In this document: positions 27,984 to 36,980 of the stretch, piece after piece
How the letters are laid out: every line of letters begins with the position of its first letter
How positions within the stretch are numbered: position 1 is the first letter of the stretch
Assembly (NCBI RefSeq): GCF_023206215.1
Contig: NZ_CP065800.1
Span: 620,001 to 684,000 of the forward strand
Reading direction: 5' to 3'
DNA length: 64,000 bases
Source: Butyrivibrio fibrisolvens
GTDB taxonomy: Bacteria > Bacillota > Clostridia > Lachnospirales > Lachnospiraceae
The notes under the pieces: generated by a model
What the model was told of the DNA's origin: nothing
What the model saw: the letters and a program-made list of their open reading frames with translations, nothing else
Databases searched by the model: none
Position numbers and translations under genes: made by a program

Positions 27984-28757
27984 TCAGCTGCGTATACCAT
28001 AAAATTTTCTGGCATTTTGCTCAGTAACATCTATAACTTCCTGCGGCGTGACACCTTTTATATCGGCTATTGCCTTCACAACATAAGGAAGATAGACAGA
28101 AGAGTTGCGACTTCCTCTAAAAGGTTCCGGAGCCATATAAGGGCAGTCTGTCTCAAGAAGGATCATATCAAGCGGAATCTTATCAACGGTCTGCTTTAAC
28201 TTCTTGCCATTTTTGAAAGTGACAACTCCGCCTACGCCTATATAAAATCCCATCTTCACATATTCAAGTGCCTGCTCAGGACTATAAGAATAGCAGTGAA
28301 TATCGGCGACTATTCCTTTACTTGCAGCTTCCTTCATGATCTCCATGGTATCTGCAGCTGCATCTCTTGAATGGATCACGACAGGGAGCTTTTCCTCAAG
28401 AGCAAGACGGAGCTGTGCTCTAAACCACTTGATCTGGGTATCTCTGTCAGGATTGTCAGGATAATGGTAGTCAAGGCCTATCTCTCCTATAGCAACCGCC
28501 TTGGGATCATGGGACTTGTCTCTAAGCCACAAAAGTTTGGAGTCATCAAGTTCGTAGGCATTCTCAGGATGAACGCCTACAGCGGCATATACAAAGTCAT
28601 ACCTGTGAGCAAGTTCTAAAGATGTCTCTACAGACTCAAGATCTGCTGCATTATTGACTATGGTTCCGATCCCGGCTTCCTTCATACTATCAAGAAGGCT
28701 ATATCTGTCATTCTCAAACTGACAATCATCATAATGCGCGTGTGTATCAAATATCAA
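27984..28757 (-). CDS. tatD: TatD family metal-dependent DNase
   Basis: A 257-residue TIM-barrel hydrolase. The metal-binding motif is FDTHAHYDD at the N-terminus, followed by GVHPENAYEL, GEIGLDYHYP, VVIHSRDAAADT, DIHCYSYS and LLETDCPYMAPEP, all in the family order. Family members are 3'-5' DNases. The gene precedes rsmA on the same strand with a 70-nt gap. tRNA-Lys lies just upstream. Confidence 0.95.
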   Translation of the reverse strand: MIFDTHAHYDDCQFENDRYSLLDSMKEAGIGTIVNNAADLESVETSLELAHRYDFVYAAVGVHPENAYELDDSKLLWLRDKSHDPKAVAIGEIGLDYHYPDNPDRDTQIKWFRAQLRLALEEKLPVVIHSRDAAADTMEIMKEAASKGIVADIHCYSYSPEQALEYVKMGFYIGVGGVVTFKNGKKLKQTVDKIPLDMILLETDCPYMAPEPFRGSRNSSVYLPYVVKAIADIKGVTPQEVIDVTEQNARKFYGIRS

Positions 28758-28837
28758 AACGTGTCCCTCTTATCTAAAAATACCTATACGAAAAAAGTAC
28801 CGCCCCACGAGATATACTCATGAAACAGTACTCGGCG

Positions 28838-28910
28838 TGCGCTGCCAGGGTCTCGAACCCTGGACAACCTGATTAAGAGTCAGGTGCTCTACCAACTGAG
28901 CTAGCAGCGC
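28838..28910 (-). tRNA. tRNA-Lys (anticodon CTT)
   Basis: The reverse complement folds as a 73-nt tRNA with acceptor stem GCGCTGC/GCAGCGC, discriminator A at 28838, D arm GCTCAGTTGGTAGAGC, anticodon loop CTCTTAA (anticodon CTT, reads AAG) and T loop GGTTCGAGACC. CCA is not encoded. Confidence 0.96.
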
Positions 28911-29065
28911 ATCTTTTATTTTGTTTGCCGCAGTTCCTTGCGACAAAAGATACTTTACTACAACCCAGGGACCTTTGCAAGTACTTTTTTCAAAAAAATT
29001 CAGATATGTAAAAACTGCACACAAAAATCCGGTTTCTTGTCTTTAAATTGTGCACGAACACAATA

Positions 29066-29087
29066 AAAAGGGGCTTAAGCCCCTTTT
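29066..29087 (-). terminator. Terminator hairpin overlapping the stop codon of the radical SAM gene
   Basis: AAAAGGGGCTTAAGCCCCTTTT is a 22-bp perfect palindrome (shown to 20 bases: AAAGGGGCTTAAGCCCCTTT). In minus sense it is followed by TTATTG. The TAA stop of the radical SAM gene (29075-29077) lies in the centre of the palindrome. Confidence 0.85.
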
Positions 29088-30541
29088 GTACTGTGCTCGA
29101 AAGCTGCAAGCTCTGGATGCAGACACTTCTCGGAGGTGTAGTTCTCATAGCTTGGTCTATGATGTGTCTGAGAATCCCAGATCTTATCTGCTACCTCGCC
29201 CCACTCTCTTGCATAATCATCACACTTGGCACACAGATGTTCCACAGACTCTTCTGACTCTTCATTGGTCTGATGTGCTCCTGTTTCTGCAACCATCTGA
29301 CGCAGCAGCTGAGGATTCTCAAGCATAGGACATGGACGAAGGTGGTTTCTGTTAAAAGGCTGTCCCTCGTGATAAGCCATGAACAGTGGAGACTGAAGCA
29401 TCTCCAGAATGCTGTTGTCATGAATATTGGTATTGGAGAAGTGAATGAATACGCAAGGCTCTGCATCTCCGCTTGCATTGATATGGAAATAGTTACGGCC
29501 TCCTGCGATACATCCTCCGACAGCTTCTCCGTCATTTTGGAAATCCATAGGGAAGAATCCTATGTCGCACTTATCTGAACGTATATATCTTATCTTGTCT
29601 ATAATCATCCTGCGCTGCTCTACTGTGGGCATAAGCTCAGGAACTGCATTGTTGCCAACCGGCATATAATGGAAGAAAAATCCAAACCTTGCACCCTTAT
29701 CTGCGATCATACGAAGGAACTTCTCATCTGTAACAGCTTCTATATTAGCGCGTGTATAGCAGATAGATGTTCCGAATATGATGCCGTATTTTTTCAAAAG
29801 ATCCATTGCCTTCATAACAGCTTCATAGTGACCTTGACCGCGTCTTGCATCGTTGGTATCAGGGGTTCCCTCTATAGATAGCTGGAAGGTTATATTGCCA
29901 AGGCTTACAACCTCTTTACAGAACTCATCATCTATAAGAGTAGAGTTGTCAAATATTGAAAATTCTACATCGTTATGTTTTCTTGCAAGCTTTAAAATAT
30001 CTTTCTTGCGAACAAGGGGCTCGCCTCCTGTAAGCATATACAGATATACTCCGAGCTCTTTGCCCTGAGTTACTATCTTGTCCATATCCTCAAATGACAG
30101 ATTGTGCTTGGCTCCATATGTTCCTGACCAGCAGCCCTGACAATGCATATTGCAGGCACTTGTAGGATCAAACAGAATAAGCCATGGGATGTTACAGCCA
30201 TATTTCTTACGATTAGCTCTTATAGTCTTGGTCCCTCTGAAGAATGCTTCATAGCCAAGGTTTAGCATAGTCATCTTGGCAACATGCGGATCTGTCTCAT
30301 CTACAACCTTATTTATAAACTTAATCCATCTATTGTCAGGATCCTTAATAGCTTTCCTGACAGCATCCATATTCTTCTTGTCAAATCCATCTGCAAAGAA
30401 CTTCTCTGCTTCATCCACAAGCTTTAAATATGTTGCCTGCCTGTCTGTAGTTTTACCTAGTTTTTTTAGAAACTGATCGATAAGAATGCTAAATGCCTGC
30501 CTTTGAGCAGCATGTGAAATATTCTGCAATGCGTCAGCCAT
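29075..30541 (-). CDS. Radical SAM protein with C-terminal Cys cluster
   Basis: A 488-residue radical SAM enzyme. The first ~120 residues are helical and precede the FeS-binding motif CNMHCQGC (about residue 135, CxxxCxxC) in the FDPTSACNMHCQGCWSG context; TGGEPL follows. C-terminal cysteines (GGCIAGG, AEPCVF, RPCPML, CAKCDDY) may bind an auxiliary cluster, SPASM-like. The substrate is unknown. A paralogue lacking the cysteine motif (30775-31881) is divergently transcribed. The start is ATG 30541, with GGAGG upstream. Its stop codon lies in a terminator palindrome. Confidence 0.88.
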   Translation of the reverse strand: MADALQNISHAAQRQAFSILIDQFLKKLGKTTDRQATYLKLVDEAEKFFADGFDKKNMDAVRKAIKDPDNRWIKFINKVVDETDPHVAKMTMLNLGYEAFFRGTKTIRANRKKYGCNIPWLILFDPTSACNMHCQGCWSGTYGAKHNLSFEDMDKIVTQGKELGVYLYMLTGGEPLVRKKDILKLARKHNDVEFSIFDNSTLIDDEFCKEVVSLGNITFQLSIEGTPDTNDARRGQGHYEAVMKAMDLLKKYGIIFGTSICYTRANIEAVTDEKFLRMIADKGARFGFFFHYMPVGNNAVPELMPTVEQRRMIIDKIRYIRSDKCDIGFFPMDFQNDGEAVGGCIAGGRNYFHINASGDAEPCVFIHFSNTNIHDNSILEMLQSPLFMAYHEGQPFNRNHLRPCPMLENPQLLRQMVAETGAHQTNEESEESVEHLCAKCDDYAREWGEVADKIWDSQTHHRPSYENYTSEKCLHPELAAFEHSTKGA

Positions 30542-30669
30542 AGTTTATCCTCCTTTTTCCTTTTTATATATTAATTGTATGGTCGGCGCCTTGATCAGTC
30601 ATCGGACAATAATTCTGGTCTGAGCAATTTTGGGACACATCCTTGTATCTGTCCTATTATTAATTATTC

Positions 30670-30698
30670 TTAACCAGAAGCAATTCGTGTATTATATA
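30670..30698 (+). promoter_or_regulatory. Promoter for the rightward radical SAM-like gene
   Basis: TTAACC (30670-30675), a 17-bp spacer and TATATA (30693-30698). Four of six bases match at -35 and four to five at -10. It lies about 75 nt before the ATG at 30775 in the 230-bp divergent region. I found no equally good leftward promoter in the same interval. Confidence 0.45.
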
Positions 30699-30774
30699 TA
30701 GTGGAACATTGAAATCGGCGTACCATAAGCAAAGGCTCGTCATATAACAGCACTTATTGAGGCATATATTTACT

Positions 30775-31881
30775 ATGGACAAAAAGAAACTAACAAGACT
30801 CATGATAGATACTGTCGTAAAGCGTGGTATCGAAAATATGGCAGATGATCCCAGGAGGAGCATAAGAAGACTGGCAGATCTTGGAAGGCAGTTCTCCACC
30901 GGACGATTCCAGGATGACATAATAGATATCATACAGACAATTCTGGCTGATGATAACAGTCCCTACTATACGATGATGCAAAACTTACTCGATAACACAG
31001 ACCATGCCTGCATCAGAAAGCTCGGCATCAACATAGGCTATAACAGCTGGACCTATGACGCTAGAATTCTTAGAAAATGTTCTGCAGAGCTTGGACATAT
31101 AATTCCATGGCTATTGATATTCAGATTGGAAGATAATCATATAAAAGATAGTAATACTAACGATACTAATAATAACAATAGCAGTGCTAACGATATAAAT
31201 ACAAAAGACAATATAAATATAGAGTTTATAAAAAGAAGGATAAGCGAAGCAAGAGACCTTGGCATCAACTCTTTTTCCATAATTCAAAAAGGTGGAAATA
31301 CGGATGCAGATAAGATCATTGATATATTTAGAGAAAATGAAGAAAGTGCCTTTTTCTACTTTCTTGATGATGCCATGCTTACAGAAAGCCAGATATCTGC
31401 CATAAAAGAATGCAAAAACGTTATGATATCCATAAACGCAGATGATCCTCAAAGCAGTAACATGTCCAGGAAAATGCACGATGATAAAATCGTATACAGT
31501 ATATATCATTACTATGATGATAATGATTTTGATAATGTAGATTCTCTTGATGCCAATTCCGAAAGCCTCAAGAAATATTATGACTATCAATCAAGTATGA
31601 TATTCCTCATGCCTGGTAAAGGATGCAAAAATCACGGAGAAACAGTCAAGAACATCCGTCTTAAAGGAAAGTTCCCTTGCTTTATATGGGATATGTACTA
31701 CGATGCCCATCTTATAAGTAAGAGGCTGCTCGATGAAGAGAATGGATTCTTGGAATTTGAAAAAGACGGCAGTGTTATAAAACCTTGTCTTAAAAGCGGC
31801 TGCCAAGATAAAGATACAAGTCTTATAAATATAATAAAAGCTGTCATGCCAATGTGTAAAACAGCGTCTACCTGTCAATAA
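30775..31881 (+). CDS. Cysteine-less paralogue of the neighbouring radical SAM protein
   Basis: A 368-residue protein. Its first ~120 residues align by eye with those of the divergent radical SAM protein: KLGINIGYNSWTYDARILRK versus MLNLGYEAFFRGTKTIRANR, then IIPWLLIF versus NIPWLILF. Where the partner has CNMHCQGC, this protein has no such cysteines but a low-complexity Asn/Asp/Ser stretch (about residues 122-150). The C-terminal DGSVIKPCLKSGC matches the partner's DAEPC region. It is probably catalytically dead and may be a partner or regulator. The ATG at 30775 lies 12 nt after GAGG. Confidence 0.6.
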   Translation: MDKKKLTRLMIDTVVKRGIENMADDPRRSIRRLADLGRQFSTGRFQDDIIDIIQTILADDNSPYYTMMQNLLDNTDHACIRKLGINIGYNSWTYDARILRKCSAELGHIIPWLLIFRLEDNHIKDSNTNDTNNNNSSANDINTKDNINIEFIKRRISEARDLGINSFSIIQKGGNTDADKIIDIFRENEESAFFYFLDDAMLTESQISAIKECKNVMISINADDPQSSNMSRKMHDDKIVYSIYHYYDDNDFDNVDSLDANSESLKKYYDYQSSMIFLMPGKGCKNHGETVKNIRLKGKFPCFIWDMYYDAHLISKRLLDEENGFLEFEKDGSVIKPCLKSGCQDKDTSLINIIKAVMPMCKTASTCQ

Positions 31882-31883
31882 CC

Positions 31884-31982
31884 AAGACTTTCCTATGGGA
31901 CGGACTGCCTCCGCTGTAAAAGTTTTGAGGATGCCGATCCTGTAAAGGCTCTGGGAGTGCCGATCCGTCCAAGTAGAAGTTT
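31884..31982. repeat. Decayed palindrome between convergent genes
   Basis: An imperfect inverted repeat with GGACGGA on the left and TCCGTCC on the right, and two internal ATGCCGATCC-like or TGCCGATCC segments (31931-31940, 31958-31966). The right half closely matches the right arm of the palindrome at 44558-44625 (TGCCG, CCGTCCAAGT, then GAAG). It lies between the + gene ending at 31881 and the - gene ending at 31983, so a terminator role is likely. Confidence 0.6.
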
Positions 31983-33287
31983 TTAATCAATAACTCTTAC
32001 GCAGTTACGTCCGTCTGATTTGGCCTGATATAAGGCCTTGTCCATCCTTTCGAACGCACTTGTAAGATCATCGCCAATCTTAAGAGCTGTAGTTCCAATA
32101 CTGGCTGTAATATTGCCAACCTTCTCAAAGTGCTGTGACCTGATCCTGTCAAGCAGGCTCTCTGAAAGCTCTCTTGTCTTATCAATAGAGCTGTTATAGC
32201 ATACTGCCACAAACTCTTCACCGCCCCATCTTCCAAGAACGCTTCCTCTTTCTTTAAAATAATCACCTACTACCTTGCTGAAGACTTTAAGAGTCTTATC
32301 TCCAACAGAATGTCCGAAATTGTCATTCACTTCTTTAAAGAAATCTATATCAAGGATCATGATAGATGAAGCTTCGCCTGTCTTCTTGACATTCTCGATA
32401 GCATTGGTTATCTCAGTCTCTATACGTCCATGGTTAAATACTCCTGTAAGGGCATCGATAGAAGCTTTCTCTTCAAATTCCTTAAGGTATGTGTTCATGT
32501 TGGTCATGGATTCATTGATATCCTGAACCATGAAGACAAATCTGTAGTCATCCGCATTAAGAGTCTGAGAACGGCTGAATATAAGCTTGACCCAGATATA
32601 TACACCTTCAAGATTCTGCATCTTGACATCAAAAGACGAGTACTGTCCGGGTGCAAAGTGTTCTTTGAGATACTCAGGATCTGTCCTTCTAAGGAACTTC
32701 TCCTTATCCTGTGGCCAGATCATATTGACTATCATCAGCCTCCAGTCTGTATAGAGTATATGAGAATGCATGTTTTCATCGGATACTTCTGATACATTTA
32801 TACTACTTGTAGTATTTTTTATAAGATCGATATACATAGAAAAAAGATATGTATTTTGAATGGTATTGACTTTGGTAGATGCAAGCATATCACTTCTGGA
32901 GTCTTCATAATCCAGTTCATTTAATACAAAAATATACATGCCTGTCCCCTTGACTGGATATATCGTCATCTGCACGATATGAGGCTCATCATTATGAACC
33001 ATCTTGCAGCGCCTTGTATACTTATCATCATAGGTACCATAGGATGACAAGAATACCTTGTAGCCGTCTACAACAGTATCGCCACTGTCCTTCATATGGA
33101 AATAAAGTGTCTCTAAAAGCTTGTCATAATAACCATTAGGCGGAAGAAATTCATCCATAAATCCGCGGCTTATGATCCTTCTGTACCTATTAGTATTAGA
33201 ATCTACTATAATAACCTGGTCTACCATTTCTGACATAAGACTCGTGACAGACTCAGATGTATACTCATCAATGTTATTAATATCCAT
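31983..33287 (-). CDS. GGDEF domain diguanylate cyclase
   Basis: A 434-residue protein. The C-terminal ~170 residues are a GGDEF domain (DALTGVFNHGRIETEI, DIDFFKEVNDNFGHSVGD and active-site GRWGGEEFVA, where GGEEF replaces GGDEF). It makes cyclic di-GMP. The N-terminal ~270 residues have no membrane segment and look like a tandem PAS-like sensor (IWVKLIFSRSQTLNADDYRF). The start is uncertain: ATG 33287 has GGGAGG ten bases upstream; an in-frame ATG 30 nt earlier has only a poor site. It follows TetR on the same strand. Confidence 0.88.
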   Translation of the reverse strand: MDINNIDEYTSESVTSLMSEMVDQVIIVDSNTNRYRRIISRGFMDEFLPPNGYYDKLLETLYFHMKDSGDTVVDGYKVFLSSYGTYDDKYTRRCKMVHNDEPHIVQMTIYPVKGTGMYIFVLNELDYEDSRSDMLASTKVNTIQNTYLFSMYIDLIKNTTSSINVSEVSDENMHSHILYTDWRLMIVNMIWPQDKEKFLRRTDPEYLKEHFAPGQYSSFDVKMQNLEGVYIWVKLIFSRSQTLNADDYRFVFMVQDINESMTNMNTYLKEFEEKASIDALTGVFNHGRIETEITNAIENVKKTGEASSIMILDIDFFKEVNDNFGHSVGDKTLKVFSKVVGDYFKERGSVLGRWGGEEFVAVCYNSSIDKTRELSESLLDRIRSQHFEKVGNITASIGTTALKIGDDLTSAFERMDKALYQAKSDGRNCVRVID

Positions 33288-33381
33288 ACCCAATACGCCT
33301 CCCAGCATCTCTTCCATCCTAACCCGGCAATCCTGTATGTTGCATATTTCAAATTATAACCCCATAAAACTTCGAACGCAA

Positions 33382-33410
33382 AAAATCAGCAGGAATTTCC
33401 CGCTGATTTT
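33382..33410 (-). terminator. Rho-independent terminator of the TetR gene
   Basis: In minus sense AAAATCAGC pairs with GCTGATTTT around an inner GGAAATTCC. It is followed by TTTTT. The first stem bases overlap the TAA stop of the TetR gene (33409-33411). Confidence 0.82.
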
Positions 33411-33954
33411 ATTTATCTTCATCACGTATAACTATTTTGGCAAGTCCTACACTTATAATCTTAAGCTTACCTACAAACTCTTCATCATTCATCTTCATGC
33501 CTTCCGAAAGCCACCTTGTGATGGCTGTAAGAAAAGCATCGCAGTAGAATGTAACAAAAAAGTCCTTAAGATCTGTATCCTCGATTATATCATTGATATA
33601 CAAGTACATGATAGATCTTATGGATTCGATAACATAGTCATGAAAAGAGTTCTGTCCATGAATACTCAGAGCCGCCCGATAAAAATCTCTATCGGCGTAG
33701 AAATGATGGCATATAGCCTTAACTGCATCCCATCCCGTCTCATAGTCATCGATATTCATCTTAGAAAGAAAACCTACAAGAAAGATCCAATTCACAAGAT
33801 CATACTTGTCTTTGAAATGATAATAAAAACTCTTCCTGTTCATTCCACAGGCATCGCATATATCCGATACACTGATCTTCTCGAAAGGTTTTTCTTTCAT
33901 CAAATTTTTTAGTGATGTTGCCAGAGCATTTTTGGTAATATTAGAATCAGCCAT
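33409..33954 (-). CDS. TetR/AcrR family transcriptional regulator
   Basis: A 181-residue regulator. The N-terminal TetR helix-turn-helix is clear: ALATSLKNLMKEKPFEKISV followed by SDICDACGMNRKSFYYHFKD. The C-terminal domain resembles TetR_C_8 (dihydroxyacetone kinase regulator type). It lies directly downstream of sufU and could be read through from suf. The effector is unknown. Confidence 0.88.
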   Translation of the reverse strand: MADSNITKNALATSLKNLMKEKPFEKISVSDICDACGMNRKSFYYHFKDKYDLVNWIFLVGFLSKMNIDDYETGWDAVKAICHHFYADRDFYRAALSIHGQNSFHDYVIESIRSIMYLYINDIIEDTDLKDFFVTFYCDAFLTAITRWLSEGMKMNDEEFVGKLKIISVGLAKIVIRDEDK

Positions 33955-33993
33955 TTCTCTATTGTCTTTTGTACTTATTCAAAACAGTCAAGA

Positions 33994-34440
33994 TCAGATT
34001 TCGTTCTTTTCAGGGTGATCGAGTATCTCCTGCATTGTCTTCCATCCAAGAACAGCACATTTTACACGTGCCGGCATGTGGGATACGTCCTGAAGTGCTG
34101 CTGCCTCGTCAAGCTGCTCGATTTCTTTTTCATCAGTTACATCTCCGCGGATCATGCCCATGAAAGTAGATGCAAGCTTTAGAGCTTCATCCTTATTGGT
34201 GCCAATTATCTGATCAGCCATCATATCAACAGATGCCTGTGAAATAGCGCATCCTGATCCATCAAACATAGCATCTTCTATGATGCCATCATCACTTATC
34301 TTAAGCTGAAGTGTTATATCATCTCCGCATGAAGGATTAACTCCTCGAAGTTTAAGAGTCGGAGCCTCCATAACTCCTTTGTGCACAGGATTCAAATTGT
34401 GCTCATTAACGATCTCGCGATAAAGCTGCTTAATCTCCAT
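33994..34440 (-). CDS. sufU: SufU iron-sulfur cluster assembly sulfurtransferase/scaffold
   Basis: A 148-residue SufU protein. Three conserved cysteines with the nearby aspartate are seen in NPSCGDDITLQL, GSGCAISQASVDMM and VKCAVLGWKTM; in this family they bind zinc and accept sulfur from SufS. Start ATG overlaps the sufS stop region by 11 nt, indicating translational coupling. It is the last suf gene. Confidence 0.95.
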   Translation of the reverse strand: MEIKQLYREIVNEHNLNPVHKGVMEAPTLKLRGVNPSCGDDITLQLKISDDGIIEDAMFDGSGCAISQASVDMMADQIIGTNKDEALKLASTFMGMIRGDVTDEKEIEQLDEAAALQDVSHMPARVKCAVLGWKTMQEILDHPEKNEI

Positions 34441-35647
34441 AACCCATAACCTTTCTAACGCCTTTTAGTACTTCCAAAAATCTCTTGACCTCTTCTTCTG
34501 TATTGTAGAAATAGAGGCTGGCTCTTGCCGTTGAGCCTACTTTCAAGAACTGCATGAGCGGCTGAGCGCAGTGATGACCTGCTCTTACGCATACATGGTC
34601 TTCATTTAACACAGATGAGATATCATGAGGATGTACGCCATCTATTGTAAATGTCACTATGCCGCAATGCTTCTTTGGATCTTTGGATCCATATACTTTA
34701 ATATACGACAATTCGCTCATTCCGTCCATAAGAAGACGAGTAATTTTATGCTCCTGTTCCTTGATAAAGTCAAATCCAACGCTCTCAATATAGTTAATAG
34801 CAGCTTCAAGACCCACTGCATCAGCAGCATTGACTGTTCCTGCCTCAAACTTGTGAGGAAGCTCCGCCCAGGTTGCAGAGTCTCTTGTAACATATTCGAT
34901 CATCTCTCCTCCTGTAAGGAAAGGATCCATTGCTTCAAGAAGGTCTTTTTTGCCATATAATACGCCGATTCCCATAGGAGCCATAAGCTTGTGGCCTGAA
35001 AATGCAAGGAAATCTGCACCTATCTCATTAACATCAACCTTCATATGAGGTACAGACTGCGCTCCGTCTACTACGACAATAGCGCCCTTCTCATGAGCAT
35101 ATGCAGCTATCTCTTTGACAGGATTGGTAATACCAAGTACGTTGGATACATGGCCTATGGATACGATCCTGGCCTTGTCTGTTATCTTGGACTTATATTC
35201 ATCTTCTGTGATAACGCCCTCTTCATCAGGCTCAAGCCATACAAGCCTTGCACCAGTCTGTCTGCATACCATCTGCCATGGAAGTATATTAGAATGGTGC
35301 TCCATTACTGAGATAACGATCTCATCGTCCTTGCCTACATTCTTAAGCCCGTAGCTGTAGGCGATAAGGTTCATGGATTCAGTTGTGTTTCTGGTAAATA
35401 CTATCTCGCAGCTTTCCTTGGCACCTATAAACTTTGCTACTGTACTTCTTGCATGTTCATAGCGCTCTGTAGCATCTACGCTCCAGTCATAGAGTCCTCT
35501 AAGAGGATTGGCATTGGACTTTTGATAAAAGTCTGTAACTGCATCTATAACTGCCTGCGGTCTCTGAGATGTAGCCGCGTTATCAAAATATATATAGTCA
35601 TTTCCCTTAAAAATAGGGAAATCCTGTCTGAAATCTTCTGCCTTCAT
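34430..35647 (-). CDS. sufS: SufS cysteine desulfurase
   Basis: A 405-residue PLP enzyme that frees sulfur from cysteine for cluster assembly. The PLP lysine is in FSGHKLMAPMGIGVLYG (about residue 223), with DGAQSVPHMKVDV before it and the active-site cysteine in RAGHHCAQPLMQ (about residue 360). GGAGG lies just before the ATG. It is coupled to sufU by overlapping genes. Confidence 0.97.
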   Translation of the reverse strand: MKAEDFRQDFPIFKGNDYIYFDNAATSQRPQAVIDAVTDFYQKSNANPLRGLYDWSVDATERYEHARSTVAKFIGAKESCEIVFTRNTTESMNLIAYSYGLKNVGKDDEIVISVMEHHSNILPWQMVCRQTGARLVWLEPDEEGVITEDEYKSKITDKARIVSIGHVSNVLGITNPVKEIAAYAHEKGAIVVVDGAQSVPHMKVDVNEIGADFLAFSGHKLMAPMGIGVLYGKKDLLEAMDPFLTGGEMIEYVTRDSATWAELPHKFEAGTVNAADAVGLEAAINYIESVGFDFIKEQEHKITRLLMDGMSELSYIKVYGSKDPKKHCGIVTFTIDGVHPHDISSVLNEDHVCVRAGHHCAQPLMQFLKVGSTARASLYFYNTEEEVKRFLEVLKGVRKVMGYGD

Positions 35648-35736
35648 ATTGCCTCCAACCTATGAACTCTACACTTTAATTCGATGCTGCCTTAACCAAT
35701 TTATAACTATGATCTTCTATAGTTTTTTATAATTAT

Positions 35737-35760
35737 GCCCACCACCAAATGGCAGTGGGC
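35737..35760 (-). other. Hairpin between sufD and sufS
   Basis: GCCCAC (35755-35760 in minus sense) pairs with GTGGGC (35737-35742), with further inner pairs. No run of T follows, so it is more likely an mRNA processing or stability element than a terminator. The sufD-sufS gap is 131 nt, unusually wide for this operon. Confidence 0.5.
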
Positions 35761-35778
35761 AGCAATAATATCTCGTTT

Positions 35779-36939
35779 TTAGAGAATCTCATCAAGATAT
35801 GAGGAAACTTTATCTTTTAACTTCTCATCAGGTATCATGCGGGCTATCGAATCAAGCCTTGCACGAACCATTATCTTCTTGGCGCTCTCTTTGTCTATTC
35901 CTCTTGCTTCCATGTAGAAGAGCATATCATCAGACAGCTGACCTATAGTAGCGCCATGTCTTCCGTCAACATTCTCTTCCTTGCAAAGGATAAGAGGCAT
36001 GGATCTGTTAACTACGTCAGGCGAAAGAAGAAGTGTATCTTCCTGCTCATCACCTTCACCGCCTACAGAACCTTCACGGAAATCAAGTGAACCTCTCCAG
36101 TTCTTGACAGCTCTTCCATCAAGCACGCCTCTGTAAGTAGCCATAGAGCTTGTCTTAACGCCGCGCTGCTCAGCAACATAGTTGAAATCGTAGAACTGAT
36201 CGTCTGTTCCAAGGAATCCTGTATTGTTATCAGATACAGCTTCTCTTCCAAGAAGACTTACATATGCTCCGGTGTATGCCTTCATAGCACCGATCTCCAT
36301 CTGAACAAGTTCAAATCGGCCATTGTCCATAACCACGCCGCCAAGATCGTCAAAATGCCTTACCTTTTTGCCAAGCATCTGAATCTTGACAAGGCGAAGC
36401 GTAGCACCTTTACCTACATAGAATTTAGTGCTGACTGCCTCTATGCCGCTTGCATCCTCATCTGAATCATAGTCCATTATAACTGTAAGTGATGAACCAT
36501 CAGGAACAACTATAACCTGGCGACTTATAGCGCTTCCACTGCTGCAAAGATGATCATGGAGCATTACAGGCTCTGAAACTGAAGTCTTGTCGGCAGCCTT
36601 AATGACAGTAGCACTAACGCCTGCACTTTCTAGCAAGGCATCAACTCCTGATCCCATACCTGTTCTTACTATCTGACCTGCATGATTGATTGAAGTATCG
36701 CCGTTAGGTCCTACAAGGTTCTCATCAGCCTTAACTCTTTGCTCATATGAAGGTGCAAAAACTTTCTCAGCTTCCTTACCATCGACATCTTCGGCTATGC
36801 TTACGCCTTCCGGAGTCTTGACTATATCCATGGCAAAAGAGGAAAAGGAGATATCCTGTTCATTTATATCTTCACCATTTAACTGAAGCCACCGGTAAGT
36901 TCTGGCCGGAAGCTCATTAACTCTCATATCTATATTCAT
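35779..36939 (-). CDS. sufD: SufD Fe-S assembly protein
   Basis: A 386-residue beta-helix protein that forms the SufBCD scaffold. The C-terminal part shows CKEENVDGRHGATIGQLSDD, the SufB/D signature with HGAT, then FYMEARGIDKESAKK. GAGG lies eight bases before the ATG. It lies between sufB and sufS in the operon. Confidence 0.93.
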   Translation of the reverse strand: MNIDMRVNELPARTYRWLQLNGEDINEQDISFSSFAMDIVKTPEGVSIAEDVDGKEAEKVFAPSYEQRVKADENLVGPNGDTSINHAGQIVRTGMGSGVDALLESAGVSATVIKAADKTSVSEPVMLHDHLCSSGSAISRQVIVVPDGSSLTVIMDYDSDEDASGIEAVSTKFYVGKGATLRLVKIQMLGKKVRHFDDLGGVVMDNGRFELVQMEIGAMKAYTGAYVSLLGREAVSDNNTGFLGTDDQFYDFNYVAEQRGVKTSSMATYRGVLDGRAVKNWRGSLDFREGSVGGEGDEQEDTLLLSPDVVNRSMPLILCKEENVDGRHGATIGQLSDDMLFYMEARGIDKESAKKIMVRARLDSIARMIPDEKLKDKVSSYLDEIL

Positions 36940-36980
36940 GTGTTACCTCACATCTATATGCCTAATATATGCAACCAGCG

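Noticed and set aside
33172..33912. A 246-codon plus-strand frame over the GGDEF and TetR genes
   Set aside because: It is the antisense of two well-supported genes and crosses their terminator.
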